From positions 52,632-116,631 of the forward strand of contig NZ_JANATA010000009.1 of assembly GCF_024199005.1 (NCBI RefSeq): 64,000 nucleotides of DNA, read 5' to 3'. The notes under the pieces were generated by a model. The model was not told where the DNA came from, did no database searches, and saw only the letters and a program-made list of their open reading frames with translations. Origin of the DNA: Opacimonas viscosa. Lineage in GTDB: Bacteria; Pseudomonadota; Gammaproteobacteria; Enterobacterales; Alteromonadaceae. A program made the position numbers and the translations under genes. This document shows positions 7,771 to 17,599 of the stretch, one piece after another. Positions within the stretch are counted from its first letter, which is position 1, and every line of letters starts with the position of its first letter.

Positions 7771-9012
7771 ATGAAAATTTTATTGATTGGTGTGGGTGCT
7801 TTTACGCATGGATTAGCAAAAACACTCCAAGATGCAGGTGCTGAAGTCATCGTTTGGCTCAGCCGTGATTACGCACATTTTGGTCCAGCACAAGTTTGTC
7901 CAGCTTACACTCCACAAGAATTTGTGTCGCCGGTTGAACTGTTAAATAACCAACCATGTGACATTATGATCCCAATGTCGATCGACTGGGCGACTCAGCC
8001 CTGGGCAGATGCATTATGCGCTTTATTACCTGTTTTTTGCCCGAATGGCGAAGCATTACAGTTAGAAAGAGATCGCGCTTACGCGCAACAAATTGGCGAA
8101 TCATTAGGTATTCATTTCCCAAGATCTTTTGTGGCGAATAACCGTTTAGATGCATTAGCCTTCCTAGAAGAATTTCCTGGAGCCTACGTGATCAAAAACA
8201 CCTTGTGCTCTCCGACGTCTCCGATCCACACTATTGTATGCGAAACATTAGAAGACACATTGAGCTGGCTTGACCGTATTGATTATGCAGAAGGTGTGTT
8301 TTTCCAAGAATACATGGGGCACAAGGAAGCGGGTCATATTGCTTTTGTGAATCGAGGTCAAGTAACGTCTTTAATTTCAAATCAAGAATATAAACGTGCT
8401 TTTGCGGGTAACATGGGCAAAATCGCAGGCGCTCCGCTAGGTGGTATTGTCGCTCAAGATCCAAATGACGAATATGGCTTATGTGAACGACTCATTGCAC
8501 CTTTGCAACCATGGCTTGAACAAACAAAATATACCGGTCCATTACAAGTCACCGCCATGTATCAAAACGATGAATGGTCGGTGATAGAATACAACGCTCG
8601 CTTGGGCGTAATGTGCGGCCCTATTATCATGAGGATGTTAGAAAACCCTTTGGATATGCTAAGAGCCGTCATAGATCCCGAGTTTGCTTTTGTACCCAAA
8701 TTTGTTGCAGACAAAAAATTGGGTTGTTCAGTCACTCTGGCAGGTTATGGTTACCCATTCCTGGAAGTCACTGGACCTGCATTTCCTATAAAAATCTCAG
8801 ATACCAGCAAAGATATTTGGTTCAACGAAGTCACCGGTACTGAGGGGCAAATATTGGCGGATGGACATCGACTTTTAGATGTGAATGGATATGGTCAAAA
8901 TCTCACTGAAGCGATCCACAATACCTACGCTATTTTAGACACAATCTCTTGTTCAAATAGCTATTATCGCAACGATATTGGGTTATCTCTTTGGCCTCCT
9001 GGAAACGATTAA
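7771..9012 (+). CDS. PurD-like ATP-grasp ligase with altered motifs
   Basis: ATP-grasp protein, 413 aa, that aligns by eye with phosphoribosylamine-glycine ligase (PurD) end to end: N-terminal Rossmann-like domain, central ATP-grasp (GAYVIKNTL, EGVFFQEYMGHKEAG), metal-binding EYNAR, and a PurD-like C-terminal domain (SVTLAGYGYP; SYYRNDIG). Two PurD hallmarks are missing. The N-terminal GxGGREHAL is here GVGAFTHGLA, and FGDPETQ is LGVMCGP. These changes argue against phosphoribosylamine as substrate; carboxylate-amine ligation driven by ATP probably remains. The alr gene starts 2 bp after the stop, so the pair should act together. It is unlikely to be the housekeeping purD. Substrate is unknown. 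Confidence 0.75.
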   Translation: MKILLIGVGAFTHGLAKTLQDAGAEVIVWLSRDYAHFGPAQVCPAYTPQEFVSPVELLNNQPCDIMIPMSIDWATQPWADALCALLPVFCPNGEALQLERDRAYAQQIGESLGIHFPRSFVANNRLDALAFLEEFPGAYVIKNTLCSPTSPIHTIVCETLEDTLSWLDRIDYAEGVFFQEYMGHKEAGHIAFVNRGQVTSLISNQEYKRAFAGNMGKIAGAPLGGIVAQDPNDEYGLCERLIAPLQPWLEQTKYTGPLQVTAMYQNDEWSVIEYNARLGVMCGPIIMRMLENPLDMLRAVIDPEFAFVPKFVADKKLGCSVTLAGYGYPFLEVTGPAFPIKISDTSKDIWFNEVTGTEGQILADGHRLLDVNGYGQNLTEAIHNTYAILDTISCSNSYYRNDIGLSLWPPGND

Positions 9013-9014
9013 AT

Positions 9015-10199
9015 ATGGCATTCAACACAGCAAAATTAGATAACTTAAAGCAAATCAGAAGTGCCTGGGTTGAAATTGATCACAGCCAACTTCGTGAAAA
9101 CTTCTCCATTATCCAAAAATATGCCCCACCGCATTGCCAACGTCTGTGCGTTGTAAAAGATAATGCCTACGGGCATGGCTCGGTACTTATGGCCAAAGAA
9201 GCAATCAGAGCTGGCTATAGCTATTTATCTGTAGAAACAATTGGTGAAGCCGTCACACTTCGCGAAAATGGTATAGAAGCGCCTATCCTCTTATTTGGTG
9301 AACCGAGTATCGAAGAAATGCGCGCAGCCTTGGTGTTAGAGATGACGGTGTGTATTAATAGTATTGAGCAAGCCAATACATATCTGTCATGTATCCGAGA
9401 ATACCAAGCGCAACACCCAGACGTCCCTTTTAGCCCAAAGCCTGTTCACATTGAGGTGGATAGTGGCATGAGTCGTTGGGGAGTGCGTTGGACAGAGGCA
9501 ATGTCAGTCGTTGACTATTTGCACGCTCACGCTGAGCACATCGCACTAGAAGGTATCATGAGTCATTTTGCGATGTCCGACGAAGCTGATAAATCTTATG
9601 CTTTACTGCAATTAAATCGCTTTACATCTGTTCTCGATCAAGTCCAAGCCTCTGGCATCACAATCCCTTTAATTCATATGAGTAATACAGGCGGTGTATT
9701 AGATTTACCGTCAGCTCATTTTACTATGGTCCGTACCGGTATTTTACCGACTGGAGTTTACCCATCGCTAGTGTGTAACCAATATCCTGGTTTACGCCCT
9801 GTCCTAAGCGTAAAATGCAAGATTACCACTTTGCGTCAGCTAGAAGTGGGAGACAAAGTTGGTTATGGCATGCATTTTACAGCTGAGAAACCGATGCAGA
9901 TAGCCGTGTTACCGATTGGTTATGGGGACGGATATCCCCGTGTGCGAAATAATGGGTATGTTTTGATCCGTGGCACCAAATGCCCCACAGTAGGTGGTAA
10001 TGCCATGGACGCGATGATGGTAGACGTGAGTCACTTGCCAGCAGTAGCACTAAATGATGAAGTGGTATTAATGGGGGGACAAGGTAAAGAGTGGATAGAT
10101 CCAAGAGATCTTGTCCCTTGGAAAAAAACGGTCTGTTATGAAATATTAACAGGGTGGAGAGCGAGGTTACCAAGAAAACTCGTCAACATTCCCGATTAA
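9015..10199 (+). CDS. alr: Alanine racemase family protein (PLP)
   Basis: Fold-type III PLP racemase, 394 aa, somewhat longer than standard Alr (about 360). K48 in CVVKDNAYGHG is the PLP lysine and Y284 in VGYGMHF is the second catalytic base. The region HIEVDSGMSRWGVR is conserved. Two sites deviate: the usual HxANS motif reads HMSNTGG, and VRPGIALYG reads VRTGILPTGVYP. The ATG at 9015 with GGAAAC upstream is preferred to an in-frame ATG at 8991 inside the previous gene. Tight linkage to the PurD-like ligase suggests D-amino acid supply to a ligation reaction, rather than (or besides) peptidoglycan. Confidence 0.88.
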   Translation: MAFNTAKLDNLKQIRSAWVEIDHSQLRENFSIIQKYAPPHCQRLCVVKDNAYGHGSVLMAKEAIRAGYSYLSVETIGEAVTLRENGIEAPILLFGEPSIEEMRAALVLEMTVCINSIEQANTYLSCIREYQAQHPDVPFSPKPVHIEVDSGMSRWGVRWTEAMSVVDYLHAHAEHIALEGIMSHFAMSDEADKSYALLQLNRFTSVLDQVQASGITIPLIHMSNTGGVLDLPSAHFTMVRTGILPTGVYPSLVCNQYPGLRPVLSVKCKITTLRQLEVGDKVGYGMHFTAEKPMQIAVLPIGYGDGYPRVRNNGYVLIRGTKCPTVGGNAMDAMMVDVSHLPAVALNDEVVLMGGQGKEWIDPRDLVPWKKTVCYEILTGWRARLPRKLVNIPD

Positions 10200-10261
10200 G
10201 TAAAATTAAGCCAAATTAAGATACTCTAACAGCCCAATTATAAATGTTCTGAGTTCACTCA

Positions 10262-10329
10262 GTGTGACAGTTATACTGCGCATTGTATAATGGTATACCG
10301 CGCTTGGTATAATCGTATAACTGCCACAC
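10262..10329. repeat. Long imperfect inverted repeat between alr and chemoreceptor gene
   Basis: Arms GTGTGACAGTTATAC (10262-10276) and GTATAACTGCCACAC (10315-10329) pair with one mismatch. The interior holds the 8-bp palindrome GGTATACC and TATACC/GGTATA repeats. It lies between convergent genes, so a shared terminator-like hairpin is likely, but no T-run follows. A protein-binding dyad is the alternative. Confidence 0.5.
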
Positions 10330-10380
10330 CTTGTTTATCATGACTAGTGCCAAAGGACGCCATTCAGCTATTTACTGCAA

Positions 10381-12702
10381 TTATACTTTAAAACGCCCTA
10401 CTAACTCTGAAGCACGGTTAGCAATTCTCGCTAAATCCGCAGCGGCTTCACTAGTTTGGCGTGCACCGACTTCAACATCATGCGCCATTTCATTGATTTG
10501 ACCAACATTAGAACTCACCGAAGAAGAGGTGACATCTTGTTGTTCAGTCGCAGCTGCAACAGTTGTCGTCATATTTTGTACAGAATCTAATGTTGAAGAT
10601 AACTCATCCATGGCGACAGTCACCAAGTCAACCAAGTGGATACCACCGTCAGCTGCTGCTGCCGCTTGTTCCATGGCTTTTACTGACTTCTCAGATGAGT
10701 CATTCATCTTCTCAACTATTTTGGAAATCTCTACTGTGTTTTCTTGTGAGCGATTTGCCAGCGCTCGAACTTCGTCAGCAACCACTGAGAACCCTCGACC
10801 TGCATCACCTGCTCGCGCTGCTTCGATTGCTGCATTTAAAGCTAACAAGTTGGTTTGGTCAGCAATGCTAGTAATCACATTTAAAACCGAGGTAATTTGG
10901 TTAACTTCACCTTGTAAAGAGGTGATGATACGTGAAGAATCACGAATCAATTGCACGAGTAATTTAATATTGTCGGCAGCCATATCCGCTCGTTCCATAT
11001 TTTCTTTTAAGCTGGTATGTGCGCCAGAACTAAATTGCTGCGTGTCTTGAGTTGACTGAGCCACCTCAGTGATTGAGGCTGATAACTGCTCCAGTGCAGT
11101 CGCCACCTGGTGGGTCATATCTCTTTGTTGTACCGTCGTGGTCTCTGATTGTTCAGTTATCGCCGATAACTCTTCAGAAGCCGATGCTAAAGATTCTGCA
11201 TCTTGCTTAACATTAGCGACAATATCTCGAATCTGTCCAATAAACGTATTAAAAGGTTGTACGATGCGATCTATTTCAGGGATACCAGAAGGTTTCAAGC
11301 GAATAGTCAAATCACCATCACCTGAAGACAATTCTTCACACATATCCCCCACTTCGTTCAGTGGTGCAACTAATTTATTCGCTAAGAAAATACCAATCGC
11401 TACTGCAATACCGACGATTATGACAAATTCTATGATAGTACTAGTGATCAACTCATCACTAATTTTAGCAACCGCAGCTAACGCTTCAGAAGTATCAATT
11501 TCAGCGATTAGGCCATAGGTATATTCACCAATTTCGATAGGGGCATACATTGAGAATACTTCTACACCTCGATAATCCTCAATGACTTTAAATCCTGTGT
11601 TTCCCGCTAATGCTTCTTTTGCTGAGATAGAATTAACAGGTTGAATACCTACTGAAGTTCCACGAACTTCTACGGCTTTGGCAACCGTTGGCATAGTGGT
11701 GCTGATGATATCTAAATACCCTCGTTTATCTTCCACAAAAAATCGAGATTCAGTTAGTAATGTTCCATCTGGATTCACCATATACGTTTCACCAGAATCA
11801 CCAAAACCACTATTTTTCCAATCATCATTGTGGGTAAGAACGGCATTAAGACGGTCCAATGGGATCTGGTATATTAACACTGCAACCGGTGTATTCCCAT
11901 CAAAAATAGGCGTTGACAAGAACCCTGCGAGTGCATTGTATGAGGGTAAGTATGATGATAATTCGCTAAAGCTTACTTTACCCTTTTCCGCTGTATTTTT
12001 AGCCTTGGCAAACGCATGTCCAATCCCCGTATCAGCATATGGACCTGAAGCGATTGAAGTGGCAAAATCAAGCTCTTTGTAAACAGAGTAAACAATGTTA
12101 CCAGTGTCAATATCAGCAATAAAAATATCATAATAGCCGAACTCTTGTAGAAATTGATGAAGAGAACCATGATAGCGAGAGTGCACATCAGCATAGCTTG
12201 TGCCATTGTTTAGATCGTATAAACCATCTTTGCCACCAATAGGAAATGTAGAACCAGCAATAAAATCATATTGTAAGGTTCTTGCTGTATCATCTAAATT
12301 ATTCACTAAACTACTAACGTTGCTCAGCGGAGTTGGGTTGGAGTCAGCATATTTATTGGCAAAATCTGAAGTGTAATACTGGGTTAAGGCATCATCTTGA
12401 CTCGCTGATAATAAACCGCGTTCAGATGTATACCCATTGAAAGCATCGACAAACTTTTTAGCGGCCTCAACCACCATGATATCGTTAGCCTTTGTGCGTA
12501 ATTGTGATTCAACGGTGCTGAAATAATTATCCACTAAAGCTTCAGTTTGGGTATTTTGTGAATTTAGTTTTTCTTGTGCCGATTGATTTAAAGCTGCATC
12601 AGCATTATCTATTGCTATTTTGAGTGACATGCCACCCATTACAATGATCGAAACGACAACAAGAGGTATGATGGCGAGTAGCAGGCGTAGTTTAAGTGTC
12701 AT
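10381..12702 (-). CDS. Methyl-accepting chemotaxis protein with dCache sensor
   Basis: Transmembrane chemoreceptor. Order: first membrane segment ([20 protein letters not shown]), a periplasmic sensor of about 400 residues of dCache type ([37 protein letters not shown]), second membrane segment ([16 protein letters not shown]), HAMP domain ([15 protein letters not shown]...), then the methylation helices and the MCP hairpin tip [20 protein letters not shown] that binds CheA/CheW. The ATG at 12702 ([10 protein letters not shown]) follows GAGA at good spacing; in-frame starts at 12714, 12720 and a TTG at 12747 are possible. Ligand unknown; dCache domains commonly bind amino acids or organic acids. 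It ends at ELVGRFKV with no CheR-docking pentapeptide. Confidence 0.92.
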   Translation of the reverse strand: MTLKLRLLLAIIPLVVVSIIVMGGMSLKIAIDNADAALNQSAQEKLNSQNTQTEALVDNYFSTVESQLRTKANDIMVVEAAKKFVDAFNGYTSERGLLSASQDDALTQYYTSDFANKYADSNPTPLSNVSSLVNNLDDTARTLQYDFIAGSTFPIGGKDGLYDLNNGTSYADVHSRYHGSLHQFLQEFGYYDIFIADIDTGNIVYSVYKELDFATSIASGPYADTGIGHAFAKAKNTAEKGKVSFSELSSYLPSYNALAGFLSTPIFDGNTPVAVLIYQIPLDRLNAVLTHNDDWKNSGFGDSGETYMVNPDGTLLTESRFFVEDKRGYLDIISTTMPTVAKAVEVRGTSVGIQPVNSISAKEALAGNTGFKVIEDYRGVEVFSMYAPIEIGEYTYGLIAEIDTSEALAAVAKISDELITSTIIEFVIIVGIAVAIGIFLANKLVAPLNEVGDMCEELSSGDGDLTIRLKPSGIPEIDRIVQPFNTFIGQIRDIVANVKQDAESLASASEELSAITEQSETTTVQQRDMTHQVATALEQLSASITEVAQSTQDTQQFSSGAHTSLKENMERADMAADNIKLLVQLIRDSSRIITSLQGEVNQITSVLNVITSIADQTNLLALNAAIEAARAGDAGRGFSVVADEVRALANRSQENTVEISKIVEKMNDSSEKSVKAMEQAAAAADGGIHLVDLVTVAMDELSSTLDSVQNMTTTVAAATEQQDVTSSSVSSNVGQINEMAHDVEVGARQTSEAAADLARIANRASELVGRFKV

Positions 12703-12749
12703 AGTGGTTCTCATATCCATTATTTTATTTGAAAACGACACTATCAAAA

Positions 12750-13889
12750 CTATTTTTTACGCAACATCCTGTCATCGTCAGCTTTGAGTAAAAGTTGTTT
12801 GCTGTCAATTAAGCAAGTATTTGCATAATCACCAAACCATTCACTTATCTCTGAAAATTGGGCAACAAACTGTTCTTTATCATGGTCCTCAAACAGTTTA
12901 ATTGCATCGGCAAAGCGTCGGTTAAAACGTTTCAATAATGCCAGATTATCTGAATTATCCATAATGATATCGGCGTATAAATTTGGATCTTGAGCGAATA
13001 ATCGCCCTACCATCGCAAATTCTAAGCGGTAAATTGGAGAGCTATGTGCGAGTAAAGTTTCTAGGTCAGGATCTTCTTTGACGAGATGCCCACCATACAC
13101 AAAACTGGTGAAATGACGCATGACTTGAATAAAAGACATTGACTGATCATGCGTATCGGCATCTGAATAATGGAGTTGTGCGCCCCAAGTCTTCATTTGT
13201 TCAATAAACCACTGGTATTGCTCCGACTTACGCCCATCACAGACTATGACTACCTGCTTTACCATACCCGGAGCATCAGGACCAAACATAGGATGCAACC
13301 CTACCACAGGACCAGTATGGGTTTTGAGCATCGTGTGCAATGGACCTGACTTAGTACTCGTCACATCCGCTAGGATACAATCCTGAGGTAAGAATGAAAG
13401 TTGTGCTATCACAGCTGGTGTTTGCTTAATCGGGACTGCTACGATACACAATTTGGCACCATCAACTAATTCAGCAGCATTCGGCCACTCTTCTTTGTCA
13501 ATCACAACCACATTATAATGACTGCGTTCAAACAAACTCACAAAAAGTTTACCTAATGCGCCTTTACCACCTAAAATGACAACTTTGGTACCGACTGCTG
13601 TAGCACAGCGGTATTGTACATTTTGGGTCAGGTATGACTCCCGCATAATGCGACGCAGTAAGTCTTCTATCAGGTTTTCAGGCACGCCAAGTGCTTTGGC
13701 TTGAGTACGGCGTGACTGAATCAATTCGGCTTCGCGTTCTGGTACATAGGTTGGCATGCCTGTATGAGATTTTATTTCACCGACTTGAGTGGTTACAGCG
13801 GCTCTTTTTGCGAGCAGCTCAACTAATTGACTATCAATATCATCAATCTGCTGACGCAGACCACCCAGTTTAGCTTCCCAATCAGACAT
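12750..13889 (-). CDS. tyrA: Bifunctional chorismate mutase / prephenate dehydrogenase
   Basis: T-protein of tyrosine synthesis. Residues about 1-95 are an AroQ chorismate mutase ([41 protein letters not shown]); the remainder is prephenate dehydrogenase with the NAD loop [12 protein letters not shown], then [10 protein letters not shown] and the tyrosine-feedback region. The ATG at 13889 matches the family; a TTG at 13898 would add three residues. About 30 bp downstream of aroF on the same strand, the classic aroF-tyrA pair. Function: chorismate to prephenate to 4-hydroxyphenylpyruvate, NAD+ dependent. Confidence 0.96.
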   Translation of the reverse strand: MSDWEAKLGGLRQQIDDIDSQLVELLAKRAAVTTQVGEIKSHTGMPTYVPEREAELIQSRRTQAKALGVPENLIEDLLRRIMRESYLTQNVQYRCATAVGTKVVILGGKGALGKLFVSLFERSHYNVVVIDKEEWPNAAELVDGAKLCIVAVPIKQTPAVIAQLSFLPQDCILADVTSTKSGPLHTMLKTHTGPVVGLHPMFGPDAPGMVKQVVIVCDGRKSEQYQWFIEQMKTWGAQLHYSDADTHDQSMSFIQVMRHFTSFVYGGHLVKEDPDLETLLAHSSPIYRLEFAMVGRLFAQDPNLYADIIMDNSDNLALLKRFNRRFADAIKLFEDHDKEQFVAQFSEISEWFGDYANTCLIDSKQLLLKADDDRMLRKK

Positions 13890-13919
13890 GCTATTCAACC
13901 TATATCTTATTTGCTTGTA

Positions 13920-15008
13920 CTATGCTTGTGCACGCTTATTTAGACGCATTGGTAATACAGTGATCAGTTTTTCGCGAGCTTGTTGAATAAGCTTAGATGT
14001 TTCATCCCAATTAATACAGCCATCCGTGATAGAAACACCATATTCTAACTCACTTGGCTTTTTACCATTGCTAGATTGGTTACCTGCATTTAAGTGACTT
14101 TCTAACATAATACCGATAATTGACTGATTGCCTTCAAGAATTTGATTGAAAACATTTTGTGCCACTAGTGGTTGGCGACGGTAATCTTTTGCTGAGTTTG
14201 CGTGACTGCAATCGACCACTAGACTTGCTTGTAAATTATGCTTTTCTAATTCAACTTCACAATCAGCCACACAAACCGAGTCATAATTTGGGGTTTTGCC
14301 ACCGCGTAAAATGATATGTCCGTCTGGGTTACCTGCGGTCGTAATTACACTGACTTGACCTTGTTTATTAATACCCATAAAAGAATGCCCAGAAGCAGCA
14401 GACTGTAGTGCATTAATCGCGATACCCAAAGAACCATCGGTACCATTTTTAAAGCCAACTGGCATAGATAAACCACTCGCCATTTCACGGTGAGTTTGTG
14501 ACTCAGACGTACGCGCACCAATCGCAGACCATGCAAATAATTCTGCTAAATATTGTGGAGAAATAGGATCTAATGCTTCGGTAGCAACAGGTAGCTCTAG
14601 CTCAGCTAACCAAATCAATAGTTCACGAGCTTTGGTCAAACCTGTCTCGATATCAAAACTATCATCAATATGTGGGTCGTTGATTAAGCCCTTCCAACCT
14701 GTCGTTGTTCTTGGTTTTTCAAAATACACGCGCATAACAATGTACAAAGTGTCTTTACACGACTCATGTAACTCTTTCAATTTTAGAGCGTATTCTTTGG
14801 CAGCTTCAACATCGTGGATAGAGCATGGGCCACACACGACTAATAAACGGTGATCTTTACCATGGATAATGTCTGATATCACGGACCGGGCACTGCGGAT
14901 TTTTTCTAATGCTTCCGCACTAACCGGTAATTGTTCTGCTAACTGGTCAGGTGTGATAAGTACGTGTTCTGCTGACACATGTAAATTGTCAGTAAGTTGA
15001 TTAGGCAT
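13920..15008 (-). CDS. aroF: 3-deoxy-7-phosphoheptulonate (DAHP) synthase
   Basis: Type I class DAHP synthase that condenses PEP and erythrose 4-phosphate, first step of the shikimate pathway. 362 aa. Motifs: VVCGPCSIHD, YFEKPRTTTGWKGLINDP, ATEALDPISPQYLAEL, GARTSESQTHREMASGLS and VDCSHANS (metal site). Linkage to tyrA and a TyrR-type box upstream suggest the tyrosine-sensitive isozyme AroF; AroG and AroH paralogues are similar, so the isozyme label rests on context. Confidence 0.94.
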   Translation of the reverse strand: MPNQLTDNLHVSAEHVLITPDQLAEQLPVSAEALEKIRSARSVISDIIHGKDHRLLVVCGPCSIHDVEAAKEYALKLKELHESCKDTLYIVMRVYFEKPRTTTGWKGLINDPHIDDSFDIETGLTKARELLIWLAELELPVATEALDPISPQYLAELFAWSAIGARTSESQTHREMASGLSMPVGFKNGTDGSLGIAINALQSAASGHSFMGINKQGQVSVITTAGNPDGHIILRGGKTPNYDSVCVADCEVELEKHNLQASLVVDCSHANSAKDYRRQPLVAQNVFNQILEGNQSIIGIMLESHLNAGNQSSNGKKPSELEYGVSITDGCINWDETSKLIQQAREKLITVLPMRLNKRAQA

Positions 15009-15363
15009 GTCTATTTCTCTTAAAATTTAATAATGTGCTTAAAACCTAACGAAAGGCTCATCGATTCTGTTCGCGGGCATGTCTTATAATTATTGTGTTG
15101 CAGGTATAGTATTACTAGAAAAGTAGAAAACAGGAATGTGTAAAGATTTAATTACATAATTCAGGCTACATACCGCATGACTGTTGACTTTTTAACAATT
15201 TTTAAAAGCAACTGCAAGCTTTAATCTACAAAGTTGAAATTTTTAGGATGAAAATAAGGAATAATGCTGGTTTAGAGAGATTCTGAGAAAATTTATCCAA
15301 GTTCTTTTGCACAAAATTAGCACAAATTATTTTACACTAAAATGTAGCACACAAAATGGAGAC
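15009..15363. other. Regulatory intergenic region between aroF and the trmD operon terminator
   Basis: AT-rich, no gene seen on either strand. It holds the aroF promoter region with a TYR box (15139-15156). A convincing -35/-10 pair was not assigned. Confidence 0.6.
15139..15156. promoter_or_regulatory. TYR box (TyrR operator) upstream of aroF-tyrA
   Basis: TGTAAA-GATTTA-ATTACA fits the TyrR consensus TGTAAA-N6-TTTACA with one mismatch. It lies 131 bp upstream of the aroF start, in the region expected to control aroF-tyrA. TyrR with tyrosine would repress by analogy with E. coli. Confidence 0.7.
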
Positions 15364-15365
15364 CG

Positions 15366-15388
15366 AAAAAAACCCGCAATCTGCGGGC
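15366..15388 (-). terminator. Intrinsic terminator of the trmD operon
   Basis: On the minus strand, CCCGCA-GAT-TGCGGG followed by seven T; about 35 bp past the rplS stop. Confidence 0.9.
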
Positions 15389-15423
15389 TTTTCAAATAAG
15401 TTAACAACAACGCTAGATTAAAA

Positions 15424-15783
15424 TTAATTAAGCTTTTCTTTGATACGTGCAGATTTACCTGAACGCTCACGTAGATAATAAAGTTTCGCACGACGAACCG
15501 CACCACGACGTTTCACGTCAATAGATGCAATTTGAGGGCTGTGTGTTTGGAAAACACGTTCAACACCTTCGCCAGAAGAAATTTTACGTACGGTAAAAGC
15601 TGAGTGTAGGCCACGGTTACGCTTGGCGATTACAACACCTTCGTAAGCCTGAAGACGCTCTTTTTCGCCTTCTTTAACACGGACTTTAACCACTACTGTG
15701 TCACCAGGACCAAATGCTGGGACATCAGTTTTGAGCTGTTCTTGCTCAATTTTCTTGATGATGTCTTGATTTACTTTTTTCAT
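15424..15783 (-). CDS. rplS: 50S ribosomal protein L19
   Basis: Ribosomal protein at the 30S-50S interface. Core motifs [25 protein letters not shown], split around the basic [20 protein letters not shown], and ending [11 protein letters not shown]. Two adjacent ATGs (15786, 15783); the second has the better spacing from GAGG and gives 119 aa. Last gene of rpsP-rimM-trmD-rplS, followed by a strong terminator. Confidence 0.97.
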   Translation of the reverse strand: MKKVNQDIIKKIEQEQLKTDVPAFGPGDTVVVKVRVKEGEKERLQAYEGVVIAKRNRGLHSAFTVRKISSGEGVERVFQTHSPQIASIDVKRRGAVRRAKLYYLRERSGKSARIKEKLN

Positions 15784-15802
15784 CATAAACCTCGTTATCT
15801 AG

Positions 15803-16585
15803 TTAACTGTCATCTAGCTGCGCAGAGTCTAATGATGCTTTGAAAGCATCTAATAACACTCTTTGCTCCTCAGTCAGAGCTAGCTTGTTTAATAAATCAG
15901 GGCGTCGTTGCCAGGTTCTACCTAACGACTGTTGTAAACGCCACTGCCTAATTTTGTTGTGATTGCCACTTAATAACACTGCTGGAACGCTGGCTCCGTT
16001 TAACACTTCTGGTCGGGTGTAATGCGGACAATCTAATAAACCATTAGCAAAAGAATCTTCTACTGCTGATAATTCATGTCCAAGCACACTCGGTACCAAA
16101 CGTGTCACTGCATCCATCATAAGCATTGCGGGAATTTCTCCCCCACTTAACACATAATCGCCCACTGACCATTCTTCATCTATTAATGAGTCGATGACTC
16201 TTTCGTCGATGCCTTCGTAGCGACCTGCTACCAAGATCAGATGACCTTTCTGTGTCAAGTCAGCAACACCTTCATGGTTGAGCTGACGTCCCTGCGGCGA
16301 TAAGTACACCACAGTATGTTTTTCATCTGCTGCCGCTTTGGCTGCACATATAGCATCTGTTAAAGGCTGTACCATCATCAACATCCCTGGACCTCCGCCA
16401 TAAGGGCGATCATCAACAGTACGATGTTTGTCATGGGTAAATTCTCGAGGGTTATAAAAATCGACTTCAATCAAGCCATTTTTAACCGCTCTGCCCACCA
16501 CTCCTTGACTCAAGCATCCAGAAAACATATCTGGAAACAAAGTAACAATACTAAAGCGCTGTACCTTGTTTTCACTTTTTGTCAT
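15803..16585 (-). CDS. trmD: tRNA (guanine37-N1)-methyltransferase
   Basis: SAM-dependent SPOUT methyltransferase that makes m1G37 in tRNAs reading CCN/CUN/CGG codons and prevents frameshifting. 260 aa. Trefoil-knot motifs: [55 protein letters not shown]. The ATG at 16585 overlaps the rimM stop by one base (TAATG), showing coupling. An extended frame upstream would read through rimM. Confidence 0.97.
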   Translation of the reverse strand: MTKSENKVQRFSIVTLFPDMFSGCLSQGVVGRAVKNGLIEVDFYNPREFTHDKHRTVDDRPYGGGPGMLMMVQPLTDAICAAKAAADEKHTVVYLSPQGRQLNHEGVADLTQKGHLILVAGRYEGIDERVIDSLIDEEWSVGDYVLSGGEIPAMLMMDAVTRLVPSVLGHELSAVEDSFANGLLDCPHYTRPEVLNGASVPAVLLSGNHNKIRQWRLQQSLGRTWQRRPDLLNKLALTEEQRVLLDAFKASLDSAQLDDS

Positions 16586-17106
16586 TAGAAGGCTGGATCC
16601 CAATCCACTGTGATAACACGTGTCACTTTATCTATATTCAATACGACTTGATCAAATAAGATAGGTAACAACCTCTCTTTTTGGCCAAAAGCGTCATTGG
16701 TATTAGCTTTGATTAACATGACATCATTCGCACCAGTGGCGAAAATATCTTTAACCTTGCCTAGGTCATAACCTTTATCAGTGACGACCTGCATACCCAT
16801 GAGTTCACGCCAGTAAAATTCATCATCAGATAATTCTGGTAATGCTTCAGCGGCGATGCTGATATCAAGATTTTTGATGCTTTCTGCAGCATCTCGATCA
16901 TCAATACCTACAATTTTTGCCACTAGGCTTTTACTGTGTGTACGCCATTGGTCCACTTGGTACTCTTTGTCAGCCCCTAGAAACCAAGGACTATAGTCGA
17001 ATATACCACTCGACTCTTCAGTATAGCTGTTGATTTTGACCCAACCTTTCACTCCATATGGAGCACCAATTTTGCCAACAATCACTGTCTCAGATGCTTG
17101 ACTCAT
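16585..17106 (-). CDS. rimM: 16S rRNA processing protein RimM
   Basis: 30S maturation factor that binds S19 and helps 16S 3'-domain assembly. 173 aa. N-terminal domain [18 protein letters not shown]-terminal PRC-barrel [34 protein letters not shown] and a final VDWDPAF. GAGG precedes the ATG by 5 nt. Second gene of the operon, between rpsP and trmD. Confidence 0.97.
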   Translation of the reverse strand: MSQASETVIVGKIGAPYGVKGWVKINSYTEESSGIFDYSPWFLGADKEYQVDQWRTHSKSLVAKIVGIDDRDAAESIKNLDISIAAEALPELSDDEFYWRELMGMQVVTDKGYDLGKVKDIFATGANDVMLIKANTNDAFGQKERLLPILFDQVVLNIDKVTRVITVDWDPAF

Positions 17107-17143
17107 CTATACCTCTTTTATTCAGTTGCGAAATCGGAAAGGA

Positions 17144-17395
17144 TTAAGCCGCTGCTTTTTTAGCTTCTTTTACCAAGCTAGCAACACGGTCTGATAATCC
17201 AGCACCATTGCCAACCCAATGCTCAACACGCGCTAGGTCTAAACGTAAACGTTCTGCTTGACCTTGAGCCGTTGGATTGAAGAAACCAATGTTCTCGATA
17301 AACTTACCGTTGCGTGCACGACGACTGTCTGCAACAACTACTTGATAAAAAGGACGCTTTTTCGCGCCACCACGCTGTAAACGAATAGTAACCAT
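17144..17395 (-). CDS. rpsP: 30S ribosomal protein S16
   Basis: 83 aa. N-terminus [20 protein letters not shown] and [19 protein letters not shown] are diagnostic. GAGG lies 6 nt before the ATG at 17395; a further upstream frame start at 17407 is a TTG and not used. First gene of the rpsP-rimM-trmD-rplS operon, downstream of ffh. Confidence 0.97.
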   Translation of the reverse strand: MVTIRLQRGGAKKRPFYQVVVADSRRARNGKFIENIGFFNPTAQGQAERLRLDLARVEHWVGNGAGLSDRVASLVKEAKKAAA

Positions 17396-17540
17396 AATAT
17401 GCCTCAAACTCGTTGTAGCGTTACCGTTAACTTAAATATCCTGTCAAACAAACACGAGTGCAAATTTGCAGGACGCCGAATTATACGCAGAAGGCCCAGC
17501 AATAGCAATGTTTATATATCGCACATAACAAAAAAGACAG

Positions 17541-17584
17541 TACCTAACAAAAAAGAGCAGAAAACTGCTCTTTTTTGTTAGGTA
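17541..17584. terminator. Perfect 20-bp hairpin terminator downstream of ffh
   Basis: Twenty-base perfect inverted repeat with an AAAA loop (17541-17560 and 17565-17584). The GC core GAGCAG/CTGCTC is flanked by A6 and T6, so it can stop transcripts in both directions. It separates ffh from the rpsP operon. Confidence 0.9.
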
Positions 17585-17599
17585 CATCACGTAAGGGGC

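Noticed and set aside
10529..11050. 173-codon open frame antisense to the chemoreceptor
   Set aside because: Mirrors the MCP signalling domain; codon pattern is a reverse-strand artefact.
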